64,000 nucleotides of DNA from NCBI GenBank assembly GCA_028023455.1, contig JAQFVV010000042.1, forward strand, positions 7,399,922-7,463,921, written 5' to 3'. Of the stretch, positions 15,701 through 30,700 are shown piece after piece (position 1 is the stretch's first letter; each line of letters opens with the position of its first letter). The translations under genes and the position numbers were made by a program. The notes below the pieces were generated by a model. That model did not search any database, had not been told where the DNA came from, and saw only the letters and a list, made by a program, of their open reading frames with translations. Source of the DNA: Epiperipatus broadwayi (taxonomy: Eukaryota; Onychophora; Udeonychophora; Euonychophora; Peripatidae).

Positions 15701-18700
15701 ATGTTCTTATGCTTGATCATAATACTCTGTTGTTAAGTGCCGTTTAGCACAGTGATAGAATAAAAGACAAAAGACCTAAAGACTCCTGGATCAGTTTATT
15801 GCTTAGAAATTCATAAGAAATTTAATATTGGAAATGACAGATCAGGGATATGATCCATGGAGCTTGAGATTTAGAGTCTACTATTTCACCAAAACTTGTA
15901 AATCAATACACCCAACAATAGAATTCACTTATTATACATCAAGCAGATTGGTTACTCAAGTTATGTAAAAAAAAAAACTTGTGGTCATTTGCATAACTGG
16001 TAAAATGACATTCGAGCATCTATGTGTTATGCTCCACCACAATAATTCCATTCATTTGACAAAACTGAGAAATTCTTTTTGACAACCTTTAGCTTTTGTC
16101 TTCTTCTTTTACTGCTGCATTAAACTGTGCAGGGTACCAAGCCATAGAAACTTTATAAATAAGTGAGAAACATTAATTAAATTTTGAAACTATTATTCCA
16201 CTTCTTTTTTATTATTGCTTTTTAATTAGTAATACAAAAAAAATTATTAGATTTTTTAGTTAATTTTTAATATATTAAACTAAAAAATGATTTGCAATTT
16301 AACAACTATATGTTTTATATCTGTATTGATTCTTTCATATATCTATGCATCCATTAATCCTTAGTTTCCTTTTTCTACACAATTATAATGTACATTATAT
16401 ATTTGTATATACACATACACACACATATGTATATTATTTCAGAGACAATATAACTAGAAGTACTATCAGTATTACTTATTAGTTTCTATTTATATACATA
16501 AAATCACTGAAAGTTAGAAAGCAGAATTAGGAAATGCTGAAAGAACTAAAGTACTATTTAACAGCTTTTCAAAAAAAGAAGAAAATAAAGCATGAATTAG
16601 AAATTAACAGCAACAAATATCTTCATCAAATTATTAATACAGAAAAAAACATAATGTTATGAAATTAGTTATAAAATAAAAAACTGAATAGAATGTTTTT
16701 GGTAAAAATAATTTTATCTTAAAAAGAAATAAATCTCATGAAAAGAAAGGGAAGGATTGTTGATTTTAGGGTTGACAAATATAACTTCTACAATATAAAA
16801 ATAGCATATTTTTTAATTGTTATATCTGTGAATTTTTTTTTTTTTTTTCAGTATTTGGTTTAAATATTAAAATTAAAGAATGAGACTTAATGGTCTTACG
16901 TCAGAGTTTTTAGTCAAATTTGCTGTTACTTGCTTATAATTATTTTTTTATTTGACAATAGATGGAGTTACATATTTTTTACTTTAAATATAATATATTT
17001 ATTTTTTTGTAAATATATCTTTTTTTATATGTATAATTCTTAATAAATATATATATATATTAGAGTTTTTTAAGAGAACTGTTACATCTTATGGTGCCAT
17101 CATTTTATTTACATCTTCAAAAACAGAGAGATGCTATGGAGTTACTTTTTTGTCATCGTTGGATTTTACTTTGTTTCAAGCGTGAATTTTCAGAAATAGA
17201 TGCTCTGCGAATGTGGGAAGCTTGTTGGTCCCATTATCAGACTGATTATTTTCATCTTTTTATCTGCCTTGCAATTATCTCAGTCTATGGAGATGATGTC
17301 ATTCAACAAAATTTACCTGCTGACGAAATGCTTTTACATTTCAGTTCGCTTGCCATGCATATGAATGGTGATGTTATTTTAAGAAAGGTAAAACATAGTT
17401 TCTATATAATTATGTATTTAAATATTAAGTTTTATTAAATTAAAACATTTCATAGTTCAGCTTATCAGGAATAAAAATTCGTTTATTTAAAGCATGATTG
17501 TTAATATCTTGTCATAAGTAACATCAAATGTCTTTCCATCAGTAATTGATTTAATTTTTTTATATAGGTGAAATGAAAATGTATATATTACTTTTTTAAA
17601 TTTTAATTACCATAGTATATATTCTTTATATATATATAAATCCACCAGATTATGCAAATATTGTTTTTCTTTATTTTTGAACTGTTGTTTTTCACATCTA
17701 TCATTGTCAAGTCCATATGCACTGTTTTTATACAGAAATAGTTTTTGTTTTTTTATTTGTTATGATGTAGAAATACTATATATTTATCCACACACTTATT
17801 TTTATTTATTCTAATTATAAATAATGAATTAAAATTTGTAAATATACATTCGACTATTTCCATTATCTAGTTGAATTGTTAAATGTTTTTTGGAAAAATT
17901 CAAATTTTTTTATTCCTTTCCAAATATATTCAACTATTATTAATAATATGTAGATTAGTATAAAACATATTGTTTTGAATGACATTCTCCTTGTTTTCTT
18001 TAGGTTTTGCTTTCTTGATTAGTAATATCTAGCATGGGAATTGAGAGGAAAATAAAACCATTTGAACTATACTTTATACTATTTTGTGTGTTTATAATTA
18101 TCAGTTGAATGTATTTGGAAAGGTATAAATAATGTTCTAATTTTTCTAAAAATATATTTAAATTAGATGATGGAAATAATCTAACATAATCTTTATATAA
18201 AATGTCATTTTTACAACCTTCAGACAAGTAATAAATTGAAATATATGTAAAATAATTCTAGTTTTTCAAAAATATTTTTATGATTTCATTTTTAATAAAA
18301 TTAATTTAATTTTTTTTTAATCTTATGATTTAAAAAAATTATTGTCCAAACCTGCCCCCCCCCCCCCAGTCTTTTTTTAAAGCATTAATATTTTAGGCTT
18401 TGACTATAGTTTTATGTTGTTCCATAGCATTCAGTAATGGTAAAAAAATGACACAATAAATATTTAATGTTTAAGTTGAGATTTAATTCAATATAATAGT
18501 TTATTAGACAAAAATTAGTACCTGAATATTTATGAGATGTCAGGTGAAACTAAAGCTTTCTTACTGTTTGGAAGTCCCTTTTTTTATCTATTGTATTCTA
18601 TTTATTATTTTTTTTTGTTTTTTTGCAAAATTGATATTTTTGATAAACTTTTTTTTAAAAAATAAAGATATAATGCAAAATAATTTTTATTCTATTGAAA

Positions 18701-21700
18701 AATAAAATGGAAAGAAAAACAATAGTGTCCCCTGTAGTGAAAAATTGTCTACTTAATAGTTAAACAGAAAATAGCTAAAACTTTAACTATCTTAAATTGC
18801 TCCACATTGACTCTATTCTATGTATACTAAACTCCATACATTAAATAATAGCAAAAAAAATTTAATTTTGTACTTTTCATTTACTTCTTTCATGGCAATT
18901 ATCTTGGAATGGCAGTACTTTAACAAGGTACTTTGGATGTCATTTAAATGGTCTATATGCTGGTACATCTATTGCAATCTTAAACTAAATTTTCCAAATT
19001 ATAAACAAAGATTATATATTTTAGTTTATATTGTCATTAATAGATAGTAAGAGTAGTTCAAAGATTAAATGAGAGAACTCGATTTGCTCAAATGGATAGC
19101 ACTTGTATTTGTCAAGCAAAAACAATTGTAGAGACTTTTTTTTTATGTTGTTATTTCAATCATGTAAAAGTTGTTCATATTTAATAAATATAAAATTACA
19201 TTATATTTTTAAAAAGATTTAAACTTATATTGATTGTAAAGAAAAAAAAATTCCTGTTCTCACTAATATAAAAAGTATCTTATGTTTTCATTTTTTTAAA
19301 ATAAATTTTTGACTGTTACAATTTTTCATTTTTTTTTTTTTTTTGGTTATATTAAAAATTAAATTTTATAAAGTAAACTTCACTTTAATTATGGAGTTTG
19401 GCTACATCAGGGTTAAAAAAATGTCAAATGAAATTGTTTTTTTCTTTCTTTTAATTCTAGTATTGAATGTGTAGATTGTGTTTTTTTTATATCTATCTTT
19501 TTTTTTATTCCTTGAAAAATAATGGATTGAGAATTCAAGTTTTTTGATTTTTATCAGTACAGTTCTCATTTCAAATATATCACTATCTTTTCCAGAAGAG
19601 TTAAACATAAACATATGGAATAACTTAACTGTATATATATTTTTAGATATATTTATATTTTCATTCCACTAAACATTATTTGAAACATATGAACAAAGGT
19701 ATTTGTGAAGGACCTTAGATAACATCCAAGATGTGCATTTTGTGCTGAAGTAACAGTCCTCAATTGACCCAGGTCACAATCTTTGACATACGTCTTCATC
19801 ATTTGTTCAATATTTATAGATAGAAATTTTTTATTTTCAGTTTGATTTATAAATGTCAAACTCTCTGTTTTTACAACTTTGATACCAACCACTTCATTAA
19901 ATATATTAATGATTATTACTAATTATTTATTAGACTAAAGATTATTCTAAGCCCAGATATATATTTTAAATCTCAGTTAAAGAATAATATATTTCTACCT
20001 TTATAAATGTATCTGAACTTAATCTCCATACCCATGTTAAAAGCTCAATAATTTTCTACCCCACTCTCAAACAAAGAAGGGGCAATACCTTGTGGAAGAA
20101 TGAACAATAATTGTATTGTAGATATTCATTTTCAAGTTTTTTTTTGCTTTTTTTTCAGTATATTCTCATCTCAAATATATCGTATTACAACCTTCCATCA
20201 GCATAGAAAGTTAGATTGCTCTCTCTCATTATGCACACATTTATGAATCACTTCACTTTTTAAATGAGATTAGTCATAAACACATAAATAACTTATACTT
20301 ATATATATTGAAATATATCCATTTATAAATAACTTAATTAGAAAGCACTTAATCTAGAACAAACTGTTCTAGGTCAAGGACTAAAGTAAAATTGACAGTT
20401 TGTTTTAGGTTAAGTGCTTTCTAGTTAAGTTACTTATAAATGGATACCACTGCACATTAAATATTTCCATTTAAAACATCCATTAAAAATATTGTATTAC
20501 AATATATATGTATATTGTATTACAATATAATTATTTCAGTTGGAGAGCTGAATTTAAAGACTTGTAGATGTCTAAAATTTCAGATCTTCTTAAGAGTTAA
20601 CTTTTAGATAAATGCTTATCTTGAGTTAATTTTTTGAATCTGGTATCCTAGCTCCTCACTGAAGAGAGCCATAGCTCAAAAGCAGTCTGGGGATGAGGAC
20701 AATCCTAGATAAAGATGATTTGAATGCTTTCTCTTGAAGCATTTATCATTAAAAAAAAGCTATTGGCATGCTCTTTATATTATATATTATACTATTGTGT
20801 ACATTATTAATTGCCTTTTTAGAAAGTGATTTTTATGTTTTTTAAAAAAATATAAACTATTTATAGCTATTAAGGGATCTGTTGGAAAATAGGTTTTAAA
20901 ATTTAATGACACTTTTGACAAAGAGAATTGTGATCAGTCAATTAATACATGATCATTTTCATCAATAAATTATCAGTTTTTTGCTATTTGTAAGCCATAG
21001 TGATGTGATTTATAAACTTAACCCAGGAACTTGAATTTGCTAATCTAACATTGTATTTACTAAATAGATTATATAATAAAATGAAACTGCATATCTCATA
21101 TCTCTTTTGAAAAAAAAAAAGTCAGAATAATGATAATTTTTATACAGCCAATTCATATACTTAAAAAAATATATGTAATTATTTCATCAAAATTATAACA
21201 AGTATAAGAATATCTTCTATTATGTCACAACTAGACATTTGGATAACACTAATTTGATTCAATATGAGCTTATATACCTGTGTAGACCTTATTTCTAGTA
21301 TTTACTTCGATGTTCATTATATAACAACTTTTTTACATTGCTAAAATTATAATCGTTTGCCTAGTTATGAGTATTGTTATGATTATTAAAAAATGTGAAA
21401 GATTGAATACTTGCTTTTTTGAAAGTATCCTGAATTTGTCTTTTATTTCCATCTGTATATTAATTTTAACTGACCATGGATTTGTTGATTCTTAGAAATT
21501 TATTTTTATGTTTATGCATTTGTAGACTTTCAGGTGAAATGACCAATAATCATTGTCTAATCTGGAATATCTCCTACAGAATAAGACAAACACTCTTTCT
21601 ATGCCTTTTATTTTTGCTCTTTATCTTACATGGAGCAGTTATACTGATCTGGAGCCTTCTGCTCTAACTATGATAGTGTGCTTATGCAACCACGGTTTTG

Positions 21701-24700
21701 GTTTTCGATTACATTTATAACAGTTTTGATGCATTCTTTTATTTTTTCATACTATTCTGTTTTTCTTTGTGTTTTTAAATTAATATTCAATCTTCTTTTG
21801 TAAAATTACTTGTGAAGCTTTCTTGTTAAACAATCTTTTTAATTATTTAATTATCAATTGATCATCAATGAAATATAATGAATATAAAATGTCACTTCTT
21901 CTCAGAATGACTGTGTGCTAACACATATAGACCTTTTAATTATCCTTGGAGATATATTTAAACTAAGGCAATTCTGAAATCTTTTTAAATAAAGTAGTGT
22001 GACATGGATGAGTTGATGAAAATCACAACTGGTTAATAAACGTTTTTGCCTTTTATATAGTTCTTTATAATATGCCAGAATTTTCATAGTAATACAATAA
22101 TATTGTATGCTTTTGTCAGATAAGTAACTACCAAATGGATTTTCTAATTAATAATCTTTTTTTTATTCGCTGCTGGCTGAATTTATTTGCAATACAAGGC
22201 CTTAGTTGTTGCACTGCTCTTATTATTTCAAAGAGAAACAACAGTATTTTTAATCACTAAACATCACATGATCATCACTTCCTATGCTAGCACATTACTG
22301 TTATCAAAACAGGCAAAACTCTCCATACAGTAGTGCCATTCAGCGCCTACTAGAGCAATCAATGGATGCCAGAAGGCTTGTGCACTAGATAGGGATTTTA
22401 TGCACAAACCTTCTGGCATCCATTGATTGTTCTGGTTGGCGCTGAGTGGCACTACTGTATGGAGCATTTTTAATCACAGGCATCATATTATAGTTTTAAA
22501 GCTTATAAGTATACATATTTTAAATTACTGTACTTAAAATCATAGTTGAAAATTTGGTTCCAAAAAAAGAATTCCAATATAAATAGTTATATATCAGTAT
22601 CTTCTCACTTTTATTAATGCATGTTGAAGATTATTTCATAATTTACATAAATGCTATTTTTTCATTTTACTTTTAGCAATTATTTAGATGTGAGTTATTT
22701 ATTAACTGCCAGTATATTATTTATATATTTAAATTTCATATATAATTTTAATTAAAGTACTGAGATTAATAAGTAATGGAAGATACTTCTTGATAATGTT
22801 ATATTTGAAGTTTAATATATTTTGAATATTACTAACTGATATGCTAACACAACAATAAACATTAGTTCTCCATATTACTTGCATTTTGATTAAAACAAAA
22901 CCATCCAGCAAAATACTGGTATTCCACGTTAACATATATGAATACATGAAAGCAGTCCATACCTAAACAATGCCAAGAGTCTATTGTCAAAGCAATTTTT
23001 TTTTTTCTATATGTAATAAAAGTGGATATTTACTTTTATCTATGGTCTAAGATGTTTATATGGACACTAAAGATTAACACTTGACTGAAAGAGATTGAAA
23101 TTTTTAATTCAAAGAAAGTTAAATAATCCTCATTAAACAGGCAAATATAATCTTGGTCATTCAGTATCTATAGATAGCCAATTATTACAGTTTAATTAAT
23201 AAATATCAAACTTATCACCCTCACAACTTTGACTCAGACCATTTAATGGAAGTATATTAATAATTTTTATTAGTCATTCATTAGACTAGAGAAATCCACG
23301 TAGTGAATAATATTTCTGTAGTGTAATTTTCACTACACCACTCACACACAAATTAGAGATTGATTTCTATCCACTTTTAACATCTCATGAAAGGATGCAA
23401 TCATAAACATATGACCAAAGTCTTGTGAAAAAGATGTGTGGCCAATTATAACCTATTTTGAAAAGCAAACTAACAAATAAGGGAATTTAATTTTAATAAA
23501 CCTAATCATAATCAAGGTTAGATTGGTTATAAGTGTAAATACATAAAAGCAATCCATTCCTAAATCAATATCAAAAATGTCGCTCTGCTTATTGCCAAGG
23601 CAACCTTTTTTTAATATGATATCTATCTTTTTCTACTGTTACAATACAGGTTCCTAAGGAAACGCAAAGGCAGTCGCATCTCATCTCACTACAATCAGAT
23701 TTGAAGTCTTATAGGATGAAGTAAATGATACAATCTAATTTAAATCTAAAATTACACTCATTTCAAATAAACAATATCTTATTAAATACTTAATATAAAG
23801 GCAAATCGGATTAAATCATTCGATCCTCATTTTAACTAATTATATCATTATGCAGAGAGTTCAAATTCAGGAAGGTTTTACAATTGATTCTCTTCAGGGG
23901 TTTCCATTAATATATTAAATCAACAATGATTTTCATTATAATCTTCATAAGGAATTAAATTATTAGGATATCAAATAAATATAATATATAGGTATATGTT
24001 TGTATAATTAATCTCATTTAATTTGTAAAATGAATAAATCAAATAAATTAGAGACTTCATTAAGTTTAACATAAATTATAACTATTTATTTAATAAATAA
24101 ACAATTTGAAATTTATTAAATATAATGAAAGAAAATGTTATAAATGTTTTATCTACTTATTTACTATTTTATAATATTAAGATAATGATTATATTCCCTC
24201 TTTTCCTATAGTAAATAAGTATCACTTGACACTGACAAATTTAATAGTTGATGACATAATCGACTAAGATCTTATATTTTATAAAGAAAATTATAAGATA
24301 AAAATATACTAAACTAGCTGTATTTAATTTAATATATAGCAAATCAATATAATTTGTATGAAAGAATTTCATTCATTAAGATGATCCCTATGTATTGCCA
24401 AATATTAAAAAATATATGTAAATTTGTCATATAAATGATAAAAATATACTAAACTAGCTGTATTTAATTTAATATATAGCAAATCAATATAATTTGTATG
24501 AAAGAATTTCATTCATTAAGATGATCCCTATGTATTGCCAAATATTAAAAAATATATGTAAATTTATCATATAAATGTTAATTATTTATACAACTATTAA
24601 CAAATAACTATTATTAAAATTAGTAATAACGAATTTATGACATGTCATAAGTAATTTTAATATAAAGAATACCAAAAAGTTTACCTTTATATTATGTTTA

Positions 24701-27700
24701 CTTTTGTACCTTTAATGTATTTCAATATATCTTAATATATTTTAGTTAACTTTTAGTCAAGTCGCTTGATTGAAGATCTAAATTTTATTAAATATAAAAT
24801 CAAATAAATAGGTGAACTTAGCATCAAAGAAAATAAAATTAAACCCTTATAACTCATGATTTTCGAAGATGATGTCATGTATTAAAAGTCCATGCAATTG
24901 TCCTATTCATTTTTATACTTCATGTAGCAATGTTCTTCAAGAATAAAATTTTTTATTTCTTCATTATTATCCATTGGAAAAACCATCTAAATGTCTGATT
25001 ATTCCCAAATGTCCTTTTTTGCATGATATTGAGATCTTTTAGAAATGATTTTATTATTGATTATAATCCAATGATATAAATGAAATATATATCACTTTAG
25101 GCATATTTAAAAGAATCAACAGTTACATTTATCTTCAGATAAACAGTAGTATTCTATCCTCCAACAAGTGGAGTTTTAGCCCTGACACATTCTATAAACA
25201 ATCTCCTTAGTTTAGATTTGGTTGAAATTTATAAATGCTTTTTGAAAGATTTATGTTTTTCAATACTTCTATTTAGAACAATCTTTCAGATTTTGCTAAT
25301 AAAAATATATTATTTTGCTTTTACAATATGGAAGATATTGTTAATAAAGAGTAATTTTTAAAACTTATTTTAGCAATATTAGAATTTGTTTATCTAATAA
25401 CTTTTTTCAAGATAAATTGTTCAAAATGTTGAATCTATCTTTTTAAGTTGTTCTATTTTAGAACACAGTAAAAATTATTGTACATCTTTGCTAGTACAAT
25501 GATAAAAAACAGACTCAAAATATAAATATTTAATTTGGTATTTATACTAGAATGAGCTTCTGTAGCTTACGTTATATTTACAATTCACATATTCATATTT
25601 TAAGTTATTAATTGAATTATTTTTTTAATTTCATTTGCTAAGCTATGAACTTGATTTTGAAGTTTTGTTTTTTTTTATGTCAAAAGTCTTAATTATTGAA
25701 TGGTTAGTTTTAAAACAATAGTTTTATTTTAATGAATGGATCAATACTATTCTACTATTTTCCTTCATTAAAAATGATTTAGCTAAAAATATATATATAT
25801 ATATAATCTTATATATATATGTATATGTGGAGTATTCTATACTCTCACTATGATATAAGATGTTTATATAGACATTAAAGATATGTACATATATTGTTTG
25901 AGTTGGTTTAATTCTTTTTGAATATCATAAATATATGTATGAATTTGTGATTTCCCCACCCAATTTTTCCATTCTTTAGATAGGAAAGGAGTACCATGAT
26001 CTGTCAATATGGTTCTTGGCCTCCCTAGCCTAATGAATTGGAGGGTGTCTAATACCTTGATAGTGTTTCTGGTATTAGCCTGGGGTATTGGGTAAGCTGA
26101 GACGTATTTTGAGAATAGATCATAGGTTACCAATAGATATTTTTTTTATTGAACGATGGCAGCAGTCCATAATAATCTATTGCCAATATCTCATTAGGCC
26201 TTTCTGGTATTATTGATTTAGTCAAATTAGAGTAATTCTGGTTTACTGGCTTGGCATGTAGGTTCACTAGACAATTTTGGAGTGATCTCAAAATGTCTCT
26301 ATACATTGTGGGCCAGTAAAACCAGTTTTTAAGAGTATGTTCCATCTTATGGGCACCATAGTGACCACATAAACAATGAACATACATTATAAGTGGGGTT
26401 ATTAGTGACTTAGGTATTACTACCCTCCACTCTTCAATGTTTAATTCTGATTTATAAAGCAAGATCTCATTTTCTAGCTTATAATGTGAAAGATCTTTCG
26501 GCCCATGCAGAACTTTCTTTTCTTTTAATGCCTCCATGATTGGTTTTAGATTTGGATCATGGAATTGAATTTCAGGCAAAGCTTCTAAATCATCCTCTAC
26601 ATTGTTATCAGTCATTAGATTGATGTTAGTAATATAGGCATTGTCTACTGAAAGGTGATTTTGTTCAGACCTGCATGGGTTTCGACTCAGCACATCTGCT
26701 ACCACATTCTCGGATCCTTTACAATACTGTACACTGTAGTTGAATTCCTGTAACAGTAAACTCCATATGACTAGACGATTGTTAGTCAGATAGCTGTGAT
26801 TCAGGAATTCAAGGCTCTTATGGTCTGTGACCACGATTACCTCTGATCCAAGAAGCATCTGTTGAAACTTCTGGAAGGCCCACACTATTGCTAGTGTCTC
26901 CCTCTCTGTTACCGTATAATTGATTTCTGGACCTTTCAGGAGCCAGCTAATAAAATAGAGGACACCAGTTGGCCATCCTCTTGGATTTGAGATAACGTTA
27001 CCCCCAATCCAAAACCACTACTGTCCATTTGGACAATGAACTGTTTGTTAAAATCAGGAAAAGCTAACGCGGTTTGCTGTAAAAATCCTGTTTTAATCTC
27101 TTTGAAAGCCTTATCTTGCTCCTCAGTCCATTTCCATCTTTCATCTTTCTGAATTAATTTCAGCAACGGTTCCATGCAGTCTGAGAACTTCTGGTAGAAA
27201 CGATTATAGAAGTTGCACAGCCCTAAAAATGACCTGATTTGCTTTTTATTTGTGGGTTTTGAAAAGTTCTGTATGGCACTTATCTTGTCAGGATGAGGTC
27301 TCATCCCATTGCATCCAATAATATGACCAAGAAAGACCACTTCGCTACATGCTAATGTGCTCTTTTTTAAGTTGATCTTAATCCCCTTGTTATAGCACTC
27401 TTTGAAAAACAAATATAGGTGTTGAAGATGTTCTTCAATAGTGGTTGATGCAATGATAACATCCACATAAATGATTGCGATCTGTTTGACCTCCGGTGAT
27501 AGAGTTTGATCCAAGCATTGTATTAAACCAGCCCCACTATTGATCAATCCAAATGGCATCCTATTAAAATGGTACGTAAATCACTCATATCGGAAGGCAG
27601 TGTATTGGCGATCAACTGGATGGAGCTCGATCTGCCAATAACTGGAGGTTAGATCGAAAGTAGAAAATACTTTCTTATTTCCAAATCTTATGAATAGATC

Positions 27701-30700
27701 GTGGATGGGTGATGGAATGTTCCGGTCGGGAACCGTAATTTTGTTTAGTTGACGAGCATCCAAACAAAATCTCATCGACCCGTCTTTCTTTTTCACCGTT
27801 ACTACTGGATTACAATATGGTGTAGAACATTTGGAAATAATTCCCCAATCAGGCATTTTATTAAGCTGCCTAGATATCTCTTCACGATACTGGTATGGAA
27901 TAGGGTATGATCTGGATTGAAAGGGTTGGTCATGAATTAGTTTTATTCTCTGCTGGAAACCCTCTATTATCCAGGGTATTTCGGATAGAATAGGGCCAAA
28001 TTCAATAATAACAGATCGTAATTTTTCTTTCAAGTCACTTCCAAGTAAATTGGACTCTGCGATTTTACTCTCAATCAATGCATCTGGGATCATAGATATT
28101 ATACAATCAACTTCAGGTGGGTCATATCATGGGTACAATGTCATTTCCAAAATCTCATCATGTACCCTAACTATTTTGTCAGAGAAATCAATGACACAAT
28201 GGTTCATGTGGAGAAAGTCTGCTCCTAGAATGACCTCATGTATCAAGCCATTCAGGATAAGGAAAACATGATAGTGTTGTTTGGCCGATCTTGATTTGGA
28301 CCCAGATTAGTTTCTGCATCAGTTTGGCTTTTTTATTATTAGCCATGGTAACTTGAATCGACTTCATTGGCAGGGTCTTGATGTTAGGATTACTGGTCAG
28401 AACTTTGTTGTAAAATGCATCTGACACCACTGAGATCTGGCTACCAGAGTCTAATAATGCCTTAACTGGCAAATCCTCAAACAGCATCTCTGTCATGGGA
28501 CACATTGCACTGCATAATTGGGTGTTCTATCCTCCCATGAACACATTAGATTAGTGATTTCCCCCATCTCTTTCTGGCCTTGTGTTCCCCAGTGATTTTT
28601 CCGGTTTCTTGAGGTGAGGAACATAACCTCAAGTCCCCTTTTAGTTTGTTTTTTTTTTTTTTTAATTTTGAGGGAGTAATTACTACACCCCAGTTTATTA
28701 TATTTTTCTGGGATGTCAATATGGTTTATTTAGCTCTATCATCCCTTGTCTGGATTCTGTTTAGGTAATTGAGGGTGAGAAGGAATTTGTTGTGGTGATT
28801 TACCCTTCCAGTGGTTAGGGTTATTATTATTTTTCCTTCTTTTATAATACATAGCATTTACTGTAGGGTCCTCTTTTCAGGAATCCGATTGGGTATGCCG
28901 CTGTTGTTCACATCAATATTATTCAGCAGTTTACCTATCTGCTCGATGCTTTTAGCATTCATGCAAAGAAGGGATTGGTCTATCTTTAAGGGTAAATTCC
29001 TCCTAATGATTCGGATGATCTCTCCCTCAGTCAAATGGTATGTTCTATCTTTAAGGGTAAATTCCTCCTAATGATTCGGATGATCTCTCCCTCGGTCAAA
29101 TGGTATGTGTTTAGGGTCCGCAGTTTAGATACTTGACGTCGGAAGAATTTTGTTAATGTTTCCCCCGGCGTCGGTTTATACTTTTCCTGGAACTGCTGAT
29201 ATAGTAATGCTTCTTGTTTATTCCTGTTCCAGAAACTTTTCACTATTAAGGCTTGGTATTCATCAAATGTAGATGGGGTTTGGAACAAGGATTCCTACCA
29301 CATTAGGGCATCCCCTTGTAGGTGGCTATATGCAATGATGATTTTCTCCCCCTCTGTCAGATTCAGATTCACTGTATAATACAATTTTAAGCTCCTCAAG
29401 TGTTCTATGGGGGCTTCAGTAGCCAATCCCTTGAAAATCTTAAGTTTCACAAAATGATTAATTACGCTAACTTGCATCAAGTGGCCATGTGATTTATTTG
29501 GTTCAGCAGGCTTCACATGAGGTGCTAACTGTTGCACATCCAAGTTGCCTTGAGACATGCTTGGGTTAGTCTCATCATAGTCACTGTGGAAAAGATAATC
29601 TATCCCTTGTGTCATTTGGCATGGTGCATTAGGTTCCAAACATGGTTCACGTGTCTGACCGAGATTCCTGCTATAAGTTTCCCAGTGAACCTCTGCTTCA
29701 TCCTTTTCCCCTTGTCAGTCTTATGTCCTCAGTTCTACATCAGCCTTCTGTGTTCTTATCATCTGGGTATTTTGTGACACTCGTAATTCAATTCCTTCCA
29801 GTCTTGGGTTAAGAGCTTCCTATGCGTCTCTATAGTTTTACCATGTGTTTCTATAAATTTTATGACGTGCTTCCATTTCTGTATTTTGTTTGGTGGTGAA
29901 TAGGTCTAAAATTTCATGGGTAACCTTCATTTCTTCATGCATTTGATCTGCGTGCTTCCTTTGACTCTCACGAATCTTCTTTTTGAAGGACTCTTGACTT
30001 TGACACACTTCTTGGTATTTAACAATTAGCTGACTGGTGACACAATGTTTAAATTCCTCCAAACATTGTCTGCATTGCGTATCTTTCTCCTCAACTTCTT
30101 TTCTCATTTCCCCTATTTCTTGTTTCAACTCAACACTACTCTTCTGAACACTTGTCAAACTTATAGACAGTTGTTTCATTTCTTGTGATAATTTTGTTTC
30201 CACATCTTTAATTTCTTCTTTTAAAACTGTCTGCATAACATTCATGCTCTCCTTCATCCCTATGTCCATCTTTAATTCCATATTAAAAACATCAATCTTG
30301 GTTGCCATATCTCCCATCCTAACTTCTATGCTATCTATATTAGCTTTTAATTTTTCTACTTCGTCTTTAGTAACCATATTAGCTTTCAATTGGTTCACAT
30401 TTTCATTCATACCTTTTATATCAAGCTTCATATTACTCATTTCAGACTTCATACTACTCTCTATATCAAGCTTCATATTTTCCATTTTAGCCTTCATATC
30501 ATCACTATTAGCCTTCATATCAAGCTTCAAACTCATGATCATCTGGGCCAATTGAGCCATTGTGATGGTATCTTCCATAGCTTGGACAACTTCAATTCGA
30601 GGTGACTGAACTACTTCAACAATAGTTTTTTGGGCCTCAATAGTCATTTCATCATCGGGACATGTCTGTGGAAAGCGGTCACCTTCAGTTACAGACCCCC

